From Acidobacteriaceae bacterium (GTDB lineage: Bacteria; Acidobacteriota; Terriglobia; Terriglobales; Acidobacteriaceae): a DNA stretch of 64,000 nucleotides. Every line of letters starts with the position of its first letter. Position 1 is the stretch's first letter. Below the pieces are notes generated by a model. That model saw only the letters and a list, made by a program, of their open reading frames with translations, had not been told where the DNA came from and did not search any database. Position numbers and translations under genes: made by a program. The stretch covers positions 248,001 to 312,000 of the forward strand of contig JAPWKE010000003.1 of assembly GCA_028283655.1 (NCBI GenBank). The letters are read 5' to 3'. This document shows positions 10,801 through 18,704 of the stretch, piece after piece.

Positions 10801-12547
10801 ACCCGTTACTGCGGTAGCTGCACTTGTCGGTACTGGAACCGTATCGACACCGACGGTCAGTGTCACAAACGTCTCGACGGTACAAGGCGTAACGAGTGTG
10901 ACGTTGACCGCGTCGGCCGCTTACGCGCTGTCCACTGCTCCAACAGGAGCGGTGACCTTTGTCGTCGGCACCGGTGCTTTGGTGACGGCAACTTGTACAG
11001 GATCGACGTCTCCGCGTACCTGCACGGCAACGTATACAACGTCGAGTCTTACGGCAGGAACCTACACGATCACAGCGAGTATGGCTGCCGATAGCAACTA
11101 TGCTGCAGCTTCAGGAACTGGAACGCTTACCGTAACGACGTACGCGACCGCAACGCTTTCGATCACTGGTACGCCGACCGTGTCGTATGGCACCTCAACG
11201 GCTACGCTTACGGGATCGGTTGCATACTCCACCGGCATCGCAGCTCCTACAGGTGCAGTAACGTTCACTGTAGGCAGTGGTAGTGCCGTAACCGCGACCT
11301 GCACAGGCTCGAGCACACCGCTTACCTGTACGGCAAGCTATCCCACATCGACGCTTGCAGTGGGTTCATACACCATCACGATGAACATAGCTGCGGATAG
11401 CCAATACCTCGCGACTTCCACAACGGGCACGCTAACGGTGACGAAGTCTTCAGTGACGCTTGCCGTCAGCGGCAGTCCTGCTGCTGTCTACGAAGCGACA
11501 TCGACGACACTAACGGCAGCGCTTAGTTACACGCTCTCAGGTACGCCGACCGGTGCAGTCAGCTTCCTCGTATCCGGAGGCAGCACCGTGGCGGCAACCT
11601 GCAGTGGCAACAGCTCGCCCATCACTTGCACGGCAAGCTATCCTACATCGACCTTCGCGGCCGGTTCTTATCCGATCACGGTTAGCTATGCCGGTGATGG
11701 AAACTTCGGCGCAACGACAAACTCGAGCACGAGTCTGACGATCACGCCTGCAGCAACCGCGACCACACTTACGGTTGCCGACAATCTCTCCGCAACCACT
11801 CCGAGCGTGACGCTCACTGCGGTGGTGAGTTCTTCGGCAGCTGGTGTTACGGGATCTGTAACATTCTTCAGCGGAACGATTTCGCTTGGTTCTGTCACGA
11901 TCAACGCAGCAGATACAGCAACGCTAACGCTTACCTCGACAGGCGTTCCGTCCGCATCCTTGACGGCTCAGTTCATCCCAGCCACAACGAATTATTCGGG
12001 ATCGACCTCTGCTGCCATTACTGAGAGTAGTGATTTTATTCTCTCGGCGACACCTTCGACGGTTACCGTAGCCCAGGCCGCAAGCGCGACGTACGCTCTC
12101 TCGCTTACTCCTTACTTCGGTACAACGAGTGTCACACTCGCATGCAGCGGATTGCCTGCAGGTGCCTCCTGCACCTTCTCACCAACGTCTCCTGTGAGCT
12201 TCGCAAGTGGAACTACCGCAGCTACGGCTGTAACGCTTACGGTCAAAACAAACAATATTGCGACGTCGAGCAACCAGCAGCGCAACCTTCCTGGACGCGG
12301 CTTGCCGATTGCGGCAACCTTCGCTGCATGTCTCGGCTGTGTGCTCTTCCGCCGTCGCAAGTTGATGAGCGGCATGGCCTTGAGTCTCTTCTGCCTGTTG
12401 TTGCTTGGCTCGATGACGGGATGTGGTAATGTCGGGTCTTCATCGATTACCGCAGTCGGAAGCTATCCCTTCACGGTGACGGCGACAAACCAGAGTGGCA
12501 TTTCTCATAATGTAGCTCTGACACTTGTCATCACGATTGATCCCTAG
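7850..12547 (+). CDS. Secreted NHL-repeat / Ig-like repeat protein
   Basis: A 1565-residue exported protein of unknown function. ATG 7850 has AGAGGA 7 nt upstream. The signal peptide ends near CAMNAQS. Residues about 70-520 contain spaced NHL-like strands (LAIDQYSNIYTTDY, IAVDSSENIYVADN) with Cys pairs; about 640-890 contain regular NHL repeats (VAVDGAGNVYVADAGNNRIV). Then comes an ASPM/choice-of-anchor-like module, three near-identical Ig-like repeats (about 1000-1302), more Ig-like strands, and a C-terminus with two hydrophobic helices separated by a basic RRRK stretch and ending after a TGCG sequence. Proteins of this kind are common and poorly characterised in Acidobacteriota; a surface or adhesion role is only inference. 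It shares its promoter architecture with the TonB receptor. Confidence 0.88.
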   Translation: MNWLTNKLRRAMVSHLLKAVSLALAVPCAMNAQSTPSMIQVPILSAYAGVPGSTYNGTGEAACASGTTGRLDSYGNGCPATQALLDYSYGLAIDQYSNIYTTDYAGSRMVRVVYQGGSALAAALTAGTALTTTPVVGDMYGFGGVSTVLTASSDVYYCTGTSGTVALNQNGDGCPAKQAVIRPFGGGLAVDSDGNIFFANDAGTLRVSVIYVQGSALSTLITNYYKTVYGQTVTPQVGYLYSLSGGATSTVSEFISLRSIAVDSSENIYVADNGTQATISGYLATTAGNQIKKFGSVGGVYGWTTYMNKGGTAAGTNGDGSIATAGLVNAPYCLYADKYGNLFIADSGDDKIRVVYASGTTPPLYSGSTQTVITSPVAGYVYSVAGNSTGTASSSISSIGLAAWSINFGAIQKIGMDQGGNLLLFDTNAYLWRVSASSGVGELLGGISATSTNYTAASSATPAAGIACNGTTSPITGPVMTDAYGDGCPATEVLPYGGNGNIVSDLSGNLYWLEERINTGAGAIIRKATFGGQFGTVAVGDSATSVLAFTPTSSVTTYSPTQAYTLSGGSSAEFSDAGSDTCSTITAETCIYNAKFTPTLPGMRQGSFALSASSTALGSAYVSGIGGSPLLTVDAGSTTTVAASGLTLTPSGVAVSQNGNVYLVDTTTNTLYKSASGAALAAFATGTTGTAFKSAAQVAVDGAGNVYVADAGNNRIVQLTASGTASALSFFGASGTTTALSAPAGVAVDGEGTLYVADTGNNRVLKIPALGVASTLAFSGLSSPRSVAVDTAGDVFVADSGNARIVELSASSVQSVVSISPSLVTPGGLAVDAAGDLLIADSSNQNVVILPAGSTTSSTLLSGTTGLAGLAVDASGNVLLAASGTNGLLTLNRSTPTISYAQTALGQTALSTLTLNNGGNTALTLGSSLGTLSDSTDFAVAAASTSGCSVGQSISAGGNCAEIATFQPQTTGAHTSTLTFVSSSPVTAVAALVGTGTVSTPTVSVTNVSTVQGVTSVTLTASAAYALSTAPTGAVTFVVGTGALVTATCTGSTSPRTCTATYTTSSLTAGTYTITASMAADSNYAAASGTGTLTVTTYATATLSITGTPTVSYGTSTATLTGSVAYSTGIAAPTGAVTFTVGSGSAVTATCTGSSTPLTCTASYPTSTLAVGSYTITMNIAADSQYLATSTTGTLTVTKSSVTLAVSGSPAAVYEATSTTLTAALSYTLSGTPTGAVSFLVSGGSTVAATCSGNSSPITCTASYPTSTFAAGSYPITVSYAGDGNFGATTNSSTSLTITPAATATTLTVADNLSATTPSVTLTAVVSSSAAGVTGSVTFFSGTISLGSVTINAADTATLTLTSTGVPSASLTAQFIPATTNYSGSTSAAITESSDFILSATPSTVTVAQAASATYALSLTPYFGTTSVTLACSGLPAGASCTFSPTSPVSFASGTTAATAVTLTVKTNNIATSSNQQRNLPGRGLPIAATFAACLGCVLFRRRKLMSGMALSLFCLLLLGSMTGCGNVGSSSITAVGSYPFTVTATNQSGISHNVALTLVITIDP
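10849..11760 (+). repeat. Three tandem Ig-like coding repeats of about 300 bp
   Basis: Approximate units 10849-11145, 11146-11445 and 11446-11760. Each encodes the core P-T-G-A-V-T/S-F..V, then A-T-C-x-G, then a second Cys in CTA.Y.TSxLxxG.Y.I. The paired Cys residues recur in every unit, suggesting one disulfide per repeat. High similarity makes the stretch prone to unit gain or loss. Confidence 0.75.
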
Positions 12548-12550
12548 CGC

Positions 12551-12587
12551 CGATGGCCTGCTAGAGTTCTTCTCTAGCAGGCCATCG
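12551..12587 (+). terminator. Intrinsic terminator after the NHL/Ig gene
   Basis: A perfect 16-bp stem CGATGGCCTGCTAGAG with its complement, 5-nt loop TTCTT, followed by TTCTATACGGTTG. The stem is long but the T tract is weak. Confidence 0.75.
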
Positions 12588-13087
12588 TTCTATACGGTTG
12601 TATTGAGACTGTTCAGAATCCAGGGTAGGACGTGAGTTGCTTACTCGCCAAGTTCGTGAAGTCTGCAAGTAGTCTGACCGCGTTGGGAGTTTTGCCGAGC
12701 CGTATCCTTGGCGCTTCCATCGTGCAACTTCGAAATGGCCGTAGGCGTTCACTCCATAAGGATTCCGTCTGCCGTCCGCATCTTGGCCTAGCCATTCATC
12801 TGGGACGCTCTTCTGAGGTCAAGCTCTACGCCGTAGCCAGCCTCAAAATAGTTTGGTGTCACTGCATTGCGAAGCGCGATGTACTCTGTAGTGCGAGAGG
12901 GAATGCGTGCTCCCCTATGGGATGTAAGAAGCGAATGGCCTTCAGAGCTTACGGCACTGCATTCTTGTGGCTGCTCGTGGCATGTGAGAAGCCGATCCAT
13001 ACTTTGTATGGGTTCTTGATGTAGGACGCAGCGGAGCGTTCGATCTCAACCCGCGCCTCCAAAATCAATTGTTCGCTGCCCTCCTAA
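12588..13087. other. About 500 bp with no recognised gene
   Basis: Open frames on both strands (for example plus-strand 12632-13024) have no recognisable domain, no convincing ribosome-binding site and Cys/Arg-rich random-looking composition. It could be a decayed gene, but I cannot name one. The region lies at the composition boundary between the left block and the rest. Confidence 0.5.
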
Positions 13088-14926
13088 ATGGAGGGCCCTC
13101 GTATTTTGGATGTGATTCAGGATGTTCCGGGAGGCGGCACATTGGCTATGTTGTTGGACGTGGGCTCTGTGCTGCTGGAGAGTGTTGCGGTAGATGGTCG
13201 TCCCGGGAAGCGGCTGCTCTTTCGTGATCCCGTGCGGGTGATTGAGGCAAGGAGTGTTGCGGACGTTCCTGCGGCGCTGCTGGCGGTGGATCGTGCGCTG
13301 GCAGAAGGCCTCTCTGTGGCGGGGTTTGTGGGCTATGAGGCTGGGTTGGCGCTCGAATCGGTGCTGGCCGCTCTGGTGCCAGAGCCTCTGGATGGGGAGC
13401 CGCTGTTGTGGCTGGGCTGCTATCGGTCATCAGAGAGTGTTGAGAACTCTCTGAGCGAGGTAGCCGAGAGTTCGGTCCAAGCGGTTCGGCTATCGCTGAC
13501 TGAGGTTGAGTACGTTTCTCGTGTCGAGGCTGTGCAGCGGTTGATCGCAGCCGGGGAAACGTATCAGGCCAATCTCACGATGGAGGCCTGCTGGCAGGCC
13601 GGGGAGAGCGCAGAGGCGCTCTATCAGCGGCTTCTGCAAGCGCAGCCGGTGGAGTACGCGGCGCTGCTTCGTCCACAGGCTGCGTGGCATGTGCTGTCCT
13701 TTTCGCCCGAGCTGTTCTTTCGCCGCGACGGCGAGCGCATTGTGACTCGACCGATGAAGGGAACCGCTGCTCCGGGGGTGGATATGGCCGAAACGCGGGC
13801 CCAGGCTGCGTGGCTGCAGGCGGATGAGAAGAACCGCGCTGAGAACGTGATGATCGTCGATCTGCTGCGCAATGATCTGGGACGGATCTGCAAAATTGGC
13901 TCGGTGAAGGCGACGGAGCTGTTCCACGTGGAGCGTTACCCGACCGTGCTGCAGATGACCTCGACCGTTGAAGGGAGGCTGCGGGATGGCGTGGGCTATG
14001 CGGAGATCTTTCGCGCGCTGTTTCCTTCGGGATCGATCGTTGGCGCGCCGAAGGTGCAGACGATGCGCCGGCTTTGGGAGCTTGAGGCGCGCAGGCGCGG
14101 AGTGTACACGGGGGCGATCGGATACATTACGCCGGATGGTCAAGCGGAGTTCAACGTGGCGATTCGGACCGTGAGCCTGCGAGGGCAGGAAGCCCGCATG
14201 GGCGTGGGGTCTGGGATCGTTGCGGACTCGGTCGCGGAGTTAGAGTATGCGGAGTGCAAGACGAAGCTGGCGTTTTTGACGCTCCCGGCAATAGAGCCAT
14301 TTTCGCTCATTGAGACGCTGCTGGTGGAGAACGGAGCTTACACGCTGCTGCCCGAGCATCTGGAGCGAATGGCTGAGTCGGCCGAGTACTTTGGCATGGT
14401 CTTCGACGGGGAGCGCGTACAAAAAGCGCTGCGCGAGGCTCTGCAGGAGGCGGGCAACGAGCGTCGGAGAGTGCGGCTGTTGCTCGACCGGGAAGGCGTT
14501 GCCAGCTGGAGTTCCACGGCCCTGCCAACTCCTTCTGAGGAGCCGGTCGACCTGCTGCTTTGGCCGCAACGTACGCAGGCGAACGATTTATTCCTGCGCC
14601 ACAAGACGACGCGCCGAGCGCTTTACGATCAGGCCTTTCAAGCTGCGCAGGCGGCTGGATGCGCGGATGCTCTCTTCCTGAACGAGGACGGAGAGGTTAC
14701 GGAAGGCGCCATTCACAATGTCGTGGTGGTTTTGAACGGAGGCTGGCTTACTCCACCGCTCGCTTCAGGGGTGCTGCCGGGAGTTTTTCGCAGAAAGCTG
14801 TTGGACGTCGGGCGCGTGACGGAGAGGCGTCTGACCCGGGAGCATCTGGAGCAGGCGGAAGAGATCTACCTCTGCAACTCGGTGCGCGGACTTCGGCGAG
14901 TCCGTGAGCTGAGGCCGCCTGTCTAG
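13088..14926 (+). CDS. pabB: Aminodeoxychorismate synthase I / lyase fusion
   Basis: A 612-residue fusion for folate precursor synthesis. Residues about 1-395 are a chorismate-binding PabB domain (aminodeoxychorismate synthase component I, chorismate to 4-amino-4-deoxychorismate), with RPMKGTAAPG, AENVMIVDLLRNDLGRI, FPSGSIVGAPKVQTM and the terminal signature GVGSGIVADS. Residues about 400-612 are a PLP aminotransferase class IV domain (4-amino-4-deoxychorismate lyase, PabC), with ALYDQAF, DALFLNEDGEVTEGAIHNV and LPGVFRRKLL. PabB-PabC fusions are known in several phyla. No SD precedes ATG 13088; a TTG at 13142 has GGGAGG 7 nt upstream and is an alternative start. The glutaminase PabA is not in the window. 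Confidence 0.9.
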   Translation: MEGPRILDVIQDVPGGGTLAMLLDVGSVLLESVAVDGRPGKRLLFRDPVRVIEARSVADVPAALLAVDRALAEGLSVAGFVGYEAGLALESVLAALVPEPLDGEPLLWLGCYRSSESVENSLSEVAESSVQAVRLSLTEVEYVSRVEAVQRLIAAGETYQANLTMEACWQAGESAEALYQRLLQAQPVEYAALLRPQAAWHVLSFSPELFFRRDGERIVTRPMKGTAAPGVDMAETRAQAAWLQADEKNRAENVMIVDLLRNDLGRICKIGSVKATELFHVERYPTVLQMTSTVEGRLRDGVGYAEIFRALFPSGSIVGAPKVQTMRRLWELEARRRGVYTGAIGYITPDGQAEFNVAIRTVSLRGQEARMGVGSGIVADSVAELEYAECKTKLAFLTLPAIEPFSLIETLLVENGAYTLLPEHLERMAESAEYFGMVFDGERVQKALREALQEAGNERRRVRLLLDREGVASWSSTALPTPSEEPVDLLLWPQRTQANDLFLRHKTTRRALYDQAFQAAQAAGCADALFLNEDGEVTEGAIHNVVVVLNGGWLTPPLASGVLPGVFRRKLLDVGRVTERRLTREHLEQAEEIYLCNSVRGLRRVRELRPPV

Positions 14927-14931
14927 CTGCG

Positions 14932-16905
14932 TTACTGGCTTTCAGCGAGCGGATGCGGAGCGCGAAGTGCCCGGCTGGTGACATGAGCGTTTGCCTGCCG
15001 CACAACGTGCGGCGTAATGGTGATCAGCAGCTCTGTCTTGTCGTTTTCGACATCTTTGTTCGTGCCCTGGAAGCCCGGCACATCGTTCAGGCCTGGCAGG
15101 CCGGAGAGGGCGCCTATTTCGCTGGAGCTTACCTGGCTGGTAAGCAGCACAGTCTGTCCATCCGGCACGGTCGTGGTGGAGGTGAACTGGCGGTTATTCA
15201 GCACCGGAATGCCGTTCAGCGAGGTTGAGCCGAGGGCCTCCAGCTTTAGGTCCATCTTGAGAAAGACCTGTCCGCTGCGCTGGATGCGTGGCGTGGCCTT
15301 CAGCGTCAGGCCAAGGTCTTCGTACTGGATCTGCGGCACGCTTGCAGCGGTGGAGGTCGAGCTGTAGCCATACTGCGCCAGCAGGCTTGAAACTGCAGCA
15401 GAGGTGGAGGCGGAACCGGAGGTGTACGTTGCGGTGACGATCGGGTAATGCTCACCCGTGCGGAACTCCGCAGGTTGGTTGTTGCCCGCGCGTACCTGCA
15501 TTGAGTCCAGCAGGTGGGCTTCAGAGTCAGTCAGCAGAGCATTGAGCGTGACGCCGCTGGAGATGGTCACGCCTGCGAGCGGGAGGCCGTTATAGGTGCC
15601 GAGTGTCCCGAGAAGGCCTGAGATGAGCGAGCTTTCGGAAGAGGTAAGCAGCCCCGCAGCGTAAAGGAAGTAAAGCTCAACCGGAAGGTCGGTCGCGGCG
15701 TTGCCGGTGAGTGTCAGCAGCCCGGCGGAAACGGCCTGCGAAATGGAGCTTTGATTCTCATTCAGGATGTTGGTGGCTGTTGTATAGACGGGGAAAACGC
15801 TGGCGCTGGTGGGCGTTGTGACGCCGATGTCTCTCGTTACGGACTTGTCGATTTCGTAGAGATTGATGTCGAGCAGAACATCGGAGTCGCCGTCGAGCAT
15901 GTCGGCGTATGTGGCGTTGACGAGCCTGAGTGTTGGCTCGTCACCCCGCAGCAGAATAGTTCCGCCAGTCGCACTGGCGGTGACGTTCTTGATGTCGAAG
16001 ACGTTGCGCGCGACGTTGGCGAACTCCTGCATCTGCTCGTTGCTCATGCCGCGCAGGTAGATCGTCTCTTCGATGAGCGGCATCAGGCGGTCACGGTTCT
16101 CCTGCGTGTCTTTGGAGATGATGACCCGGTCGGCCTGAACAGGAGCGGCGAAGCTCTTGGTCATCTGATGAACGAGCGCGGTGGCTGTATCGAAGTCCGC
16201 GTCGTCGAGAACGAAGCGCACGTTCTGCGTCTGCGGCGCGCTCTCGTCCATAGCAATCTGAATGCCCCAGGCTCCGTACACGGCGCGCAGTACGCTGGCT
16301 GCGTCGCCGCGCTCGTTGAAGCTGTGCTTGCCCGGCGTAGCCTTCAGGTGTGGCGCTCCAGCGAGTGTGGAGGCGATGTTCTCCGCAGGGAAGCGCAGGG
16401 GATCGATGGCCGGAGAGTTCGGTTCGCCGCCTGCCGCAAGATGGGCCGCTGCAATGCGGTTGTCCGGGTCGAGTTTGTGGGCCTCGGCAAGCAGAGATTG
16501 TGCGCGAGTGTTGTCCTTTTTGTAGCGCGCAAGAGCGGCTTCGTGAATCAGTTCGGTTACGCGGGCCTCGCGGGCGAAGAGCACGGCGCGCGTGTAGTCG
16601 GCGTTGTTGGGGTTCAGCGAGACGGCGTGCGCAAAGGACTTTTCTGCCGCGACGTAGTTGTGATGCTCGACGGCACGGGCACCGGAGAGATAGGCGTCGT
16701 CGGCTTCGCGGCGATCACGCTCCGAGACCGGTTTGGCCGGAGGCTTAGCCTCGTTGTTCTCTGGCGTCGTTGGCTGTGCGCCGGCGGGAGTGCTCACCGG
16801 CGTGTTCATTTCTGTCTTGTGGGTAGTCTGTGCAAAGCCTGTGGAGCAAAGCAGGGCCAGCGAAAGGGAGAACGCGGCTCGACGGCTTTGCAACAAGGGT
16901 GACAT
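14932..16905 (-). CDS. Secretin (GspD/PilQ family) with N-terminal TPR
   Basis: A 657-residue outer-membrane secretin. Signal peptide to GFAQ, Pro/Ala linker, TPR-like helices (about 65-155, AYLSGARAVEHHNYVAAEKSFAHA), an STN/N0-like domain (about 195-260), an N1-type ring-building domain (about 270-350), and the secretin core (about 500-640) with IQYEDLGLTLKATPRI, VPDGQTVLLTSQ and LPGLNDVPGFQ, ending in DKTELLITITPHVV. The TPR-secretin arrangement occurs in acidobacterial type II/IV pilus-like systems. No ATPase, inner-membrane platform or pseudopilin gene is nearby, so the partner system must be elsewhere. It follows a Fis-type regulator by 23 bp in the same direction. Confidence 0.88.
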   Translation of the reverse strand: MSPLLQSRRAAFSLSLALLCSTGFAQTTHKTEMNTPVSTPAGAQPTTPENNEAKPPAKPVSERDRREADDAYLSGARAVEHHNYVAAEKSFAHAVSLNPNNADYTRAVLFAREARVTELIHEAALARYKKDNTRAQSLLAEAHKLDPDNRIAAAHLAAGGEPNSPAIDPLRFPAENIASTLAGAPHLKATPGKHSFNERGDAASVLRAVYGAWGIQIAMDESAPQTQNVRFVLDDADFDTATALVHQMTKSFAAPVQADRVIISKDTQENRDRLMPLIEETIYLRGMSNEQMQEFANVARNVFDIKNVTASATGGTILLRGDEPTLRLVNATYADMLDGDSDVLLDINLYEIDKSVTRDIGVTTPTSASVFPVYTTATNILNENQSSISQAVSAGLLTLTGNAATDLPVELYFLYAAGLLTSSESSLISGLLGTLGTYNGLPLAGVTISSGVTLNALLTDSEAHLLDSMQVRAGNNQPAEFRTGEHYPIVTATYTSGSASTSAAVSSLLAQYGYSSTSTAASVPQIQYEDLGLTLKATPRIQRSGQVFLKMDLKLEALGSTSLNGIPVLNNRQFTSTTTVPDGQTVLLTSQVSSSEIGALSGLPGLNDVPGFQGTNKDVENDKTELLITITPHVVRQANAHVTSRALRAPHPLAESQ

Positions 16906-16928
16906 GCGGTTTAGACGCAGCGCAGGCG

Positions 16929-17228
16929 CTAACGTCCTCCGTTCACGATCTGAAGATTTGTCCGGAGGGCCGCAGCCGCCGGGCGAACCGAACGGACGGG
17001 GCGGCGCATTCCCTTGCGGATCTGTGCGGAGTCCATGTTCAGCTCTGCAAGCGTGCGCGAGAGTGTGTTGCGATGCATGCCGAGTTCTTCAGCGGCTTTG
17101 CACTGGTTTCCGCGGTGACGCGAAAGGATCTCGAGGATGTAGCGCTTCTTAAACTCACGCACCGCATCGTTGTAGTTGATGCCGGCGTCGTGCATTTGCA
17201 GAATGAGGTTGTCGAGATCGCGTTTCAC
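16929..17228 (-). CDS. Fis-family HTH protein
   Basis: A 99-residue protein with a C-terminal Fis-type helix-turn-helix (about 30-68): VREFKKRYILEILSRHRGNQ, then KAAEELGMHRNTLSRTLAEL. The start is GTG, 3 nt beyond the stop of cvpA, with AGGA upstream. It resembles the DNA-binding tail of NtrC-like regulators without receiver or AAA+ domain, which is a frequent acidobacterial stand-alone form. It lies between cvpA and the secretin gene on one strand and could regulate either; its targets are unknown. Confidence 0.8.
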   Translation of the reverse strand: MKRDLDNLILQMHDAGINYNDAVREFKKRYILEILSRHRGNQCKAAEELGMHRNTLSRTLAELNMDSAQIRKGMRRPVRSVRPAAAALRTNLQIVNGGR

Positions 17229-17231
17229 TCG

Positions 17232-17810
17232 TCAGAAGTCCTTCGATGCAGAGGATGAGCTACCAGTGTGCGACGGCGAGGGTAATTTGATCCAATCGCC
17301 GTTTGTGTGCTTGATTTGCTCGAGCCCGGAGTGCAGCCGGGTGGAAAGCTCGGCGGGCATGGTGAAGGATACCCCATGAGCGGCGCGGAGGAAATACGGT
17401 GCGAGCAAAGAATGTTGGATCCAGGGAGCGGTGGGCAGGAATGCGGTGACCGAGAGCAGGAACGCTCCGCCCAGAACTGCACCTCGAATGATGCCAAAGA
17501 CCGCACCCAGCGCACGATCGAAGAAGCCCAGACCCACAGCCGAGGCCGTCCGCTTCACCAGATGACCCAGCAGCGTGGCAATTGCCATGACGCCGAGCAG
17601 GATGAGCAGAAACGCCAGAAACTGGGCCAGCGGCACGGTGTTGATCATGCCCTTCAGCTTCAACGCCAGCGACTGGTAGCCCCAGCAGGCAGCAAAAAAG
17701 CCGACAATCAGCCCGGCCAGGGCAAACGCCTCGCGCACGAAGCCGCGAAAGATGGCGCGCACCGTGGAGTACGCCAGCAGGGTGATCAGTAGCCAGTCCA
17801 GCGGATTCAT
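17232..17810 (-). CDS. cvpA: CvpA family membrane protein
   Basis: A 192-residue protein with four predicted membrane helices and the CvpA N-terminus NPLDWLLITLLAYSTVRAIFRG, then FVREAFALAGLIVGFFAACW. CvpA proteins are linked to colicin V export in E. coli and to envelope homeostasis; the biochemical role is unclear. The start overlaps the stop of the preceding esterase gene (ATGA), and the Fis-like gene follows after 3 nt, so it is part of a tight minus-strand operon. Confidence 0.82.
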   Translation of the reverse strand: MNPLDWLLITLLAYSTVRAIFRGFVREAFALAGLIVGFFAACWGYQSLALKLKGMINTVPLAQFLAFLLILLGVMAIATLLGHLVKRTASAVGLGFFDRALGAVFGIIRGAVLGGAFLLSVTAFLPTAPWIQHSLLAPYFLRAAHGVSFTMPAELSTRLHSGLEQIKHTNGDWIKLPSPSHTGSSSSASKDF

Positions 17811-18691
17811 CGTGCGGCGCTCGTTGGCTGCGCGGGGTGGAAGCAGGCGTCGAGTGACTGGGCCAGCTCAGGCATCATCAGCGACGTGGCATCCCAGGTG
17901 TGTTTGCCCGGCACGGTGGCGACGGTGTGGCGGAAGCCGCGGCGGGTAAGCTCTGCGGCGAAGGCTTTGTCGTCGTCGTTGTCGTCGTCATCGTTGCTCC
18001 AGGCCATGAAGAGGAACGGTGCCTGCGAGGGCGATGCCTGGCGGATGAGGGTGAAAGGGTCGTACTTGTGGCGCAGTTTGCTGCCCGGCTTGCCCAGCGC
18101 CTCGTTGGTGCGCATGGATTCGCGAAGCTCTGTCCAGATAAAGGGGCGGGTGGAGATGTCGAGCGCGGAGTTCAGTCCGCCCGCAAAGGCGAACGTTCCG
18201 GGATGGCGCAGCGCGATGCTGATGGCGCCGTAGCCGCCACGCGACATGCCGACGACCGCACGATGCGCAGGGTCGTTCTCCGCCTCCGGCACAAGCTTGC
18301 TCACCGCGGGAATCACTTCGGTCAGGAAGTAGTCTTCGTAGCGGCCGTTGGAGGCCCGCTGGTTCAGATAGAAGCCCGAAGGGTCTTCCGGCATGGCGAG
18401 GATGTAACCGTGTGGAACGAGGTCTGCGTCCGTCGCCGACCAGCTGGAAAACGACGTGTAGTTCGACGCATAGCCATGCAGCAGATACACCACCGGCAGC
18501 TTTTCGCCGGGAGCGATGTGTTCCGGCATCGCGATGCGGATGGGGAGGTTGCGGCCGAGGATGGTGGAGTGGACGGTGCTGTCGAAGACGCGCACGCCTG
18601 CAGCGGGGAGAGCCGTACTCGGTCCCTCAGAGCAACCCGTTGCAAACACAAAGAGAACCGTCAGAAGTGAAACGTATCGAGCGCCCTTCAC
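17807..18691 (-). CDS. Putative lipoprotein esterase (esterase D family)
   Basis: An alpha/beta hydrolase of 294 residues. GTG 18691 is chosen over an upstream ATG: AGGAAGAGG lies about 7 nt before it, it does not overlap the upstream gene, and it yields a lipoprotein-type signal peptide (LLTVLFVFATGCSE). The nucleophile motif is VGMSRGGYG, the oxyanion/HG region is VVYLLHGYASNYT, and the likely His is in PGKHTWD. An acidic run SNDDDDNDDDK near the C-terminus, encoded by a trinucleotide repeat, is absent from the neighbouring paralogue. Substrate unknown. Confidence 0.82.
   Translation of the reverse strand: MKGARYVSLLTVLFVFATGCSEGPSTALPAAGVRVFDSTVHSTILGRNLPIRIAMPEHIAPGEKLPVVYLLHGYASNYTSFSSWSATDADLVPHGYILAMPEDPSGFYLNQRASNGRYEDYFLTEVIPAVSKLVPEAENDPAHRAVVGMSRGGYGAISIALRHPGTFAFAGGLNSALDISTRPFIWTELRESMRTNEALGKPGSKLRHKYDPFTLIRQASPSQAPFLFMAWSNDDDDNDDDKAFAAELTRRGFRHTVATVPGKHTWDATSLMMPELAQSLDACFHPAQPTSAAR
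17969..17995. repeat. GTC/GTT trinucleotide repeat inside the esterase gene
   Basis: Nine consecutive GTN-type triplets (GTCGTCGTCGTT...) read on the minus strand as Asn/Asp codons, giving an Asp-rich loop before the catalytic His region. A slippage-prone tract in coding sequence. Confidence 0.7.
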
Positions 18692-18704
18692 CGGGAGCCT
18701 CTTC

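Noticed and set aside
12632-13024. 130-codon plus-strand open frame in the gap after the NHL/Ig gene
   Set aside because: No SD, no recognisable domain, Cys/Arg-rich random-looking composition; a decayed gene cannot be excluded but is not supported.
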